Of a stretch of 39,690 nt of DNA, positions 35,975 through 39,690 are shown piece by piece (position 1 is the stretch's first letter; each line of letters opens with the position of its first letter). The position numbers and the translations under genes are program-made. The stretch comes from Caballeronia mineralivorans PML1(12) (GTDB lineage: Bacteria; Pseudomonadota; Gammaproteobacteria; Burkholderiales; Burkholderiaceae), in contig NZ_AEJF01000084.1 of NCBI RefSeq assembly GCF_001028175.1, positions 1-39,690 on the forward strand. Reading direction: 5' to 3'. Below the pieces are notes generated by a model. It made no database searches, was not told where the DNA came from, and saw nothing but the letters and a program-made list of their open reading frames with translations.

Positions 35975-36730
35975 TCAGGCGATCACCAGCTCCGGGCCGC
36001 GTGCGGCGATGGCGCGGCGCATCGCCTTGTCGGGCGCGACTTCGGTAATCAGGTAACGCGCTTTATCGAAGTCGCGGATACGCACGGGCGTGACGTTGCC
36101 GAACTTCGAGTTGTCCGCGACTATAACCGCCGCGCTCGCCGCCAGGATCATGCGGCTGCGCACCTCGGCAGCCAGGCGCGAGTAGTCGGTCAGGAACCCG
36201 TCCGGCGTGATCGCGCCGGCGCCGACGAAGGCGAAGTCCACGTGATATTGCGAGAGTTGCTGCACGGTATCGAGGCCGAACACGGCGTCTTCGTTGTCCG
36301 AGAGCTCGCCGCCGAACAGCGTGACCTTGTTGTCGTTGTGGCGGCCGAGCAGCAGTGCGATGCGCCAGTCGTTGGTGTAGACCATCAACCGGTGCCGGTC
36401 GCCGAGTGCACGCGCGACAGCTTGCGTCGTGCTGCCCGAGTCGATGATCACCGACGCGCCGTCGGGTACGAGTTGCGCGGCACGCTCGCCGATCGCGCGC
36501 TTGGCCACGGCGTTCGCCGCTTCGCGCACGTCGAGGTCCGGTTCCCGGCGATCGTTGGACAACGCACCGCCGTGGGTGGTCGCGATCAGGCCGCGTTCGG
36601 CGAGTGCGTTGAGGTCGCGCCGGATTGTCTCGCGCGACACGTCGAGCGCGCGTACCAGTTCGGCGACCGACAACGCGCCGTTCTTCGACAACTCCGACAG
36701 GATGTATTGATGACGTTGTTCGGCGAGCAT
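35975..36730 (-). CDS. DeoR-family transcriptional regulator of the phosphonate island
   Basis: This 251-residue regulator has an N-terminal DeoR helix-turn-helix (ALSVAELVRALDVSRETIRR) and THGGAL, followed by a sugar-phosphate-isomerase-like sensor domain with VIIDSGSTTQAVARAL, NDWRIALLL and VGAGAITPDGFLTDY. DeoR proteins usually bind phosphorylated metabolites; here a phosphonate such as phosphonoacetaldehyde or phosphonoacetate is plausible but unproven. The ATG at 36730 starts the conserved MLAEQRHQYIL, although no strong ribosome site is visible. It reads away from the FAD oxidoreductase; two tandem 16-base repeats lie in the shared promoter region. Confidence 0.9.
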   Translation of the reverse strand: MLAEQRHQYILSELSKNGALSVAELVRALDVSRETIRRDLNALAERGLIATTHGGALSNDRREPDLDVREAANAVAKRAIGERAAQLVPDGASVIIDSGSTTQAVARALGDRHRLMVYTNDWRIALLLGRHNDNKVTLFGGELSDNEDAVFGLDTVQQLSQYHVDFAFVGAGAITPDGFLTDYSRLAAEVRSRMILAASAAVIVADNSKFGNVTPVRIRDFDKARYLITEVAPDKAMRRAIAARGPELVIA

Positions 36731-36797
36731 CGAGTGCGGCCGGGCATGCCGGCAATGAATGATTGAGCGAACGGATAAACACCGGACCGCGCGTATT

Positions 36798-36829
36798 GTA
36801 GTACGTGACAGGCGTAGTACGTGACAGGC
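36798..36829. repeat. Two perfect tandem 16-base repeats, likely operator
   Basis: The unit GTAGTACGTGACAGGC occurs at 36798-36813 and 36814-36829 without gap, 11 bases before the FAD oxidoreductase start and 68 bases before the DeoR-family start. Read on the minus strand each unit contains CTGTCAC, a PhoB-like half-site, but at 16-base rather than 11-base period. A DeoR operator is the simplest reading. Confidence 0.6.
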
Positions 36830-36839
36830 CGCTAAACGG

Positions 36840-38018
36840 ATGACCATGACAACGACACACACTCCTCTTCATACCGATGTCGCGATTATCGGTGCGGGCA
36901 TTCTCGGGCTGGCGCATGCCTATGCGTTCGCCAAACGCGGCTTGCGCGTGACCGTATTCGAGCGCAGCGGCACGCCCGTCGGCGCGTCGATCCGCAACTT
37001 CGGCATGGTGCTGGTGACCGGCCAGGCGCCGGGCGCGATGCATGCGCTCGCGCAGGCATCGCGGGAAATATGGCTCGGCTGGGCAGCCGGCGCGGCTTTG
37101 CATGTACGGCGTTCCGGCTCGCTGATGTTCGCCCGCAGCGAGGCCGAGGCGCGGGTGATGGAGTCGTTCGCGGCAACGCGTGCCGAGGCGTCGGGCTACG
37201 ACGCCGCGTTGCTTTCACGCGCGGCTCTCGACGATCTTTACGATGGCCGCTTCCAGAAACATCGCGCGGCGCTGCATGGACGCGCCGACCTGCAGGTGTT
37301 TTCACGGGAGGCGGTGCCGGCGCTCATCGACTATTTGCGGCGTGCGTTTAACGTGGATTTTCGCTTCGGGACGCTTGTGCGGGATGTCGATGGCGGTCTG
37401 ATCGAGACGACTGCCGGTGCGTGGCGCGCGGAGCATGTGGTGGTGTGCGCGGGACACGATTATCTGTCTCTGCTCGCGCCGCAGCTCGCTGCGTTGGAAC
37501 CGCGCGTGTGCCGGTTGCAGATGCTGCGCGTGCGGCCGGCCACGCCTTTTGCGCTCGATCACGCCGTGCTGACCGGTCTGAGCTGCCTGCATTACGGCGC
37601 GTTCTCGGATCTTCCCGAAGCCGCCGCGCTGCATGCGGAAGTGGCTGCGCGGGAGCCTGCGCTGCTCGAGCATGGCATTCATTTGCTGGCGAGCCCGACG
37701 CCTGACGGCGGTCTGATTGTCGGCGACTCGCATGACTACGGTGACGATCCGTCGCCGTTCAATGCGCATGCCATCGATGAGATCCTGCTTGGTCTTGCCG
37801 AGGATACGCTCGGTAGTGCGTTACGGGTCATCGAACGTTGGCAGGGGGTGTATGGCGCACGCACCGGGACTTCAGGGGCGCCGTTTTCCGTGCTGCGGGC
37901 TGGGCCAAACGTGACCGGTGTGTACATGCATAGCGGCGTGGGCATGAGCATCGGGCCGGCGTTGGGGGACCGCGTCGTGAGTCATTTGCTTGATGGCGAA
38001 GCGCTGCCCGCTGTGTGA
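36840..38018 (+). CDS. FAD-dependent amine oxidoreductase of phosphonate catabolism (TIGR03364 type)
   Basis: This 392-residue DAO-family flavoprotein has the N-terminal dinucleotide motif DVAIIGAGILGLAHAYAFAKRGLRVTVFER, then GASIRNFGMVLVTGQAPGAMH in the FAD-linking region, and a C-terminal MHSGVGMSIGPALGDRV flavin loop. Members found in phosphonate islands oxidise N-methyl-2-aminoethylphosphonate, and some 2-aminoethylphosphonate itself, to phosphonoacetaldehyde; this comes from memory of recent work on that enzyme group. It would widen the substrate range of the PhnW route. An internal ATG at 36846 is an alternative start. It diverges from the DeoR-type gene with the tandem repeats between. 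Confidence 0.85.
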   Translation: MTMTTTHTPLHTDVAIIGAGILGLAHAYAFAKRGLRVTVFERSGTPVGASIRNFGMVLVTGQAPGAMHALAQASREIWLGWAAGAALHVRRSGSLMFARSEAEARVMESFAATRAEASGYDAALLSRAALDDLYDGRFQKHRAALHGRADLQVFSREAVPALIDYLRRAFNVDFRFGTLVRDVDGGLIETTAGAWRAEHVVVCAGHDYLSLLAPQLAALEPRVCRLQMLRVRPATPFALDHAVLTGLSCLHYGAFSDLPEAAALHAEVAAREPALLEHGIHLLASPTPDGGLIVGDSHDYGDDPSPFNAHAIDEILLGLAEDTLGSALRVIERWQGVYGARTGTSGAPFSVLRAGPNVTGVYMHSGVGMSIGPALGDRVVSHLLDGEALPAV

Positions 38019-38224
38019 CAACTTGCCGCAGATACCGCTGCGTCATGAAGTGGGGTGTCTTGGAGCGCGTCACCCGGCGGCGTCATTTAGCCAATGGCAA
38101 GAAACTGTTTACTGGCTGCGGTTGGGTGGGCCGTGGTCTGGTCGATGCCGGGTTGCTGCTTTTGAGTTTCGTGGCCGGCCTGTCTTAGCTGTTCTCTTTA
38201 TCACTGGTAGTGAGCACCCCCTCT

Positions 38225-38737
38225 TCACGATCCGCTACACGTAGGACTCGACAGATTCCGAAAACGATTCGGCCAATCTCCCGCCATCGCCGCCTGCGCC
38301 GCGGCCAGCGGCATGTCGCCGGTACACACGCAGCGCTTCAGAAACACCGCCAGCCGTTCCTTGCGGCGCTGCCCCGCACGTCCATCCCAGCGGCGAATGT
38401 CCAGATTCGCCGCGGCGGTCGGAGAACCGCCGAGCAGGATCGGCATCCGGTGATCCAGCGCGTAATCCGAAGCGTCTTCCGGGGTCACACGGCGCTGCTT
38501 CAGCAGTTGCTCCTTCTGGCGCTGCAAGGTGTCGAAAGGCGGCAGGACATCGTCGGCATAACCCGGCCGGCAGATCGTGTCCACGATAGTCGACTGGGTC
38601 ACACGCGGGTCGAGCAGCTCGGGTTTTTGTGCGTGAACCGGCGCATTGCCTGCCGCAAGCGCAAGCAGCAACCACGCGGTGGCAACACGCCAGTGAGAGC
38701 GGCGGTGACAGTGATGCGGAAGATACCTTCTATTCAT
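38225..38737 (-). CDS. Exported HNH-like nuclease-fold protein
   Basis: This 170-residue protein has a probable signal peptide (WRVATAWLLLALAAG) ending near VHAQ. The mature part contains YALDHRMPILLGGSPTAAANL, which follows the pattern DHxxPxxLGG...NL of HNH endonuclease folds, followed by a basic stretch RAGQRRKERLAVFLKRC. Cysteines occur in DTICRPG, in RCVCTG and at the C-terminus (PTCSGS), which could form disulfides outside the cytoplasm. No classical second catalytic histidine is certain, so nuclease activity is inference. I chose the ATG at 38737 because it gives the signal peptide. It has no clear partner. Confidence 0.7.
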   Translation of the reverse strand: MNRRYLPHHCHRRSHWRVATAWLLLALAAGNAPVHAQKPELLDPRVTQSTIVDTICRPGYADDVLPPFDTLQRQKEQLLKQRRVTPEDASDYALDHRMPILLGGSPTAAANLDIRRWDGRAGQRRKERLAVFLKRCVCTGDMPLAAAQAAMAGDWPNRFRNLSSPTCSGS

Positions 38738-38912
38738 TCGGCGATCGGGCCGCGCCAGAAACGTAACGGCCAAGTGTCGGAGCGAGAGGAGGGGGTAATT
38801 AAAACACATGCAGCTTCGGAGAACCGCATCGGAGATTAATCATAAAGCCCGGATGGCCGGTCTGGATCGACGTCGATCGCACATCGTTCGATACGAAGCG
38901 CACATGACGCGC

Positions 38913-39539
38913 TCAGGTCGGGTGCTGCTCCAGCGCCGTATCGAGTGCGGTCGCTTCGTCATGGAAATAAGCGTAGGCGGTGCGGATCGCCGCAGTGTCA
39001 TAGCCGGCAACATCATGCACGAGTGCAAGCAAACGATGGAAATCCCACGATGCAAAAGCTTGTCGCGCCTTGTCGAGATCTTGCCGGTTTGCCGATTTCA
39101 GCGCGTCGACCAGCGCAGCCGCCTGATCGCCGAAGCCGTTGAGTTGGTCCGCGTCGAAGCATGGGACTGCTGGTGACCCCGGGGTGGATTTCACAGGGGC
39201 GCGGTTGAAATCGTCCAACTCGGCGACCGAGCAATCGACGGGCTCCGGTGCAGTTACGGCGTGGTCGTAGTCTGCGCCGTTCAGATGCCCAGGATACAAG
39301 TCCGGCGCGCTGCGTGCGGGCAAGACGGCGTGGCGAGCGACAATACTCGAAGGGAAGTTGTGCGTGGGACCATAGGCAAGGGTCTTTACGGAGCGCCTCT
39401 CGGCGCCGATCGCCGCGGTCGAAACGTGCATGAATGGAACGTCCGACGCGCGCTCGAAGCGCGAGGCGGCGTTTACAGCAAGCGAGAGATCGCTTACAGC
39501 GACAATCCTCGGCGCTGTCGATACCCTACGCCCTCGCAT
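38913..39539 (-). CDS. Degenerate Hpt-like domain ORF downstream of a hybrid kinase
   Basis: An ORF of about 208 residues whose last ~80 residues read like a histidine phosphotransfer domain: DQLNGFGDQAAALVDALKSA, NRQDLDKARQAFASWDFHRL, then LALVHDVAGYDT, where HDVAG stands in place of the usual HxxKG. The following loop is shortened. The first ~125 residues are low in recognisable structure. Just upstream, in another frame, lies the end of a receiver domain; BvgS/EvgS kinases carry receiver then Hpt in one chain. So this may be a detached or decayed Hpt. The start is uncertain (TTG 39551, ATG 39539 or ATG 39431). Confidence 0.45.
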   Translation of the reverse strand: MRGRRVSTAPRIVAVSDLSLAVNAASRFERASDVPFMHVSTAAIGAERRSVKTLAYGPTHNFPSSIVARHAVLPARSAPDLYPGHLNGADYDHAVTAPEPVDCSVAELDDFNRAPVKSTPGSPAVPCFDADQLNGFGDQAAALVDALKSANRQDLDKARQAFASWDFHRLLALVHDVAGYDTAAIRTAYAYFHDEATALDTALEQHPT

Positions 39540-39690
39540 CCCGCGCGGCAAGCCTCAGCGCGTGCCGCAACATACCGAGCCCGAGCGGCTTGACCAGACA
39601 CAGCGTCATTCCCGCAACGATCGCTTCCGTGACTGCCTCGGGTTGCGCGTTCGCCGTCACGCCCACGATGGACGTCGGCTTCATATCAAC
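39526..39690 (-). CDS. Hybrid sensor kinase, end of receiver domain (truncated by window)
   Basis: The minus-strand frame entering from the right edge encodes TSIVGVTANAQPEAVTEAIV, then AGMTLCLVKPLGLGMLRHAL and stops. This is the last third of a response-regulator receiver domain of the BvgS/EvgS type, with the conserved Thr of VTAN and the conserved Lys of LVKP. The phosphorylated aspartate and the kinase lie outside the window. The stop follows directly after the domain, whereas many such kinases continue into an Hpt domain. Confidence 0.8.
   Translation of the reverse strand, partial: VDMKPTSIVGVTANAQPEAVTEAIVAGMTLCLVKPLGLGMLRHALRLAARDARA

Noticed and set aside
37990..38244. An 84-codon plus-strand frame starting inside the FAD oxidoreductase gene, with a CPLCD motif.
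   Set aside because: It overlaps the FAD gene in another frame, has no ribosome site, and its Cys motif arises from antiphase reading of conserved codons.

Overview
The window is high-GC, densely coded DNA from a beta-proteobacterium of the Burkholderiaceae, most likely a Paraburkholderia or Caballeronia-type soil or plant-associated organism. This rests on the catabolic repertoire (furan dicarboxylate and aminoethylphosphonate use), the gene content (Burkholderia-type trimeric porin, bifunctional aspartate decarboxylase, BvgS-type sensor kinase end) and protein style. No rRNA, tRNA, CRISPR array, transposase or integrase was seen.

Layout. 1-1044 is the 3' end of a 14-TM drug efflux transporter, followed by a bidirectional terminator and a small outer-membrane beta-barrel gene. 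2347-4360 is a flagellar stator operon motA-motB behind a near-consensus sigma-28 promoter. Then come an NTF2-like protein, a porin, aspartate 4-decarboxylase, and an Old Yellow Enzyme with its own ArsR-type regulator.

10150-22526 is a complete furan catabolic island. Its order matches the hmf clusters of furfural/HMF-degrading Cupriavidus: hmfF (UbiD-type FDCA decarboxylase), hmfG (UbiX-type prFMN synthase), hmfA-B-C (three-subunit molybdenum 2-furoyl-CoA dehydrogenase), hmfD (furoyl-CoA synthetase), hmfE (crotonase-fold hydrolase) and an MFS carrier. All are on the minus strand, mostly with overlapping start and stop codons, and are flanked by two paralogous LysR regulators. The predicted route is FDCA to 2-furoate to 2-furoyl-CoA to 5-hydroxy-2-furoyl-CoA to 2-oxoglutaroyl-CoA to 2-oxoglutarate. 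No HMF/furfural oxidase (hmfH) is in the window. HmfA carries a fused C-terminal CoxG/SRPBCC domain.

22542-26906 holds small genes (VOC, YCII, a two-TM protein, an unknown) and glycogen phosphorylase.

27168-38018 is a phosphonate island. A minus-strand operon phnS-T-U-V (ABC importer), phnA, phnY and a PhnZ-like HD-domain oxygenase starts behind what looks like a Pho box. phnW diverges from it, followed by a DeoR-type regulator and a FAD amine oxidase that reads away from the regulator. 2-Aminoethylphosphonate would be imported, deaminated by PhnW (or the N-methyl form by the FAD enzyme) to phosphonoacetaldehyde, oxidised by PhnY to phosphonoacetate and cleaved by PhnA to acetate and phosphate. 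The PhnZ-like enzyme adds an apparently unpartnered oxidative C-P cleaving activity. No phnX was seen.

The right edge holds a secreted HNH-like protein, a degenerate Hpt-like ORF, and the end of a hybrid sensor kinase receiver domain. The most interesting items are the combined hydrolytic plus oxidative phosphonate module with its Pho-like and tandem-repeat control sites, the fused HmfA, the shared sites around the two LysR genes, a bipartite intergenic sequence found twice, and the separated Hpt domain.
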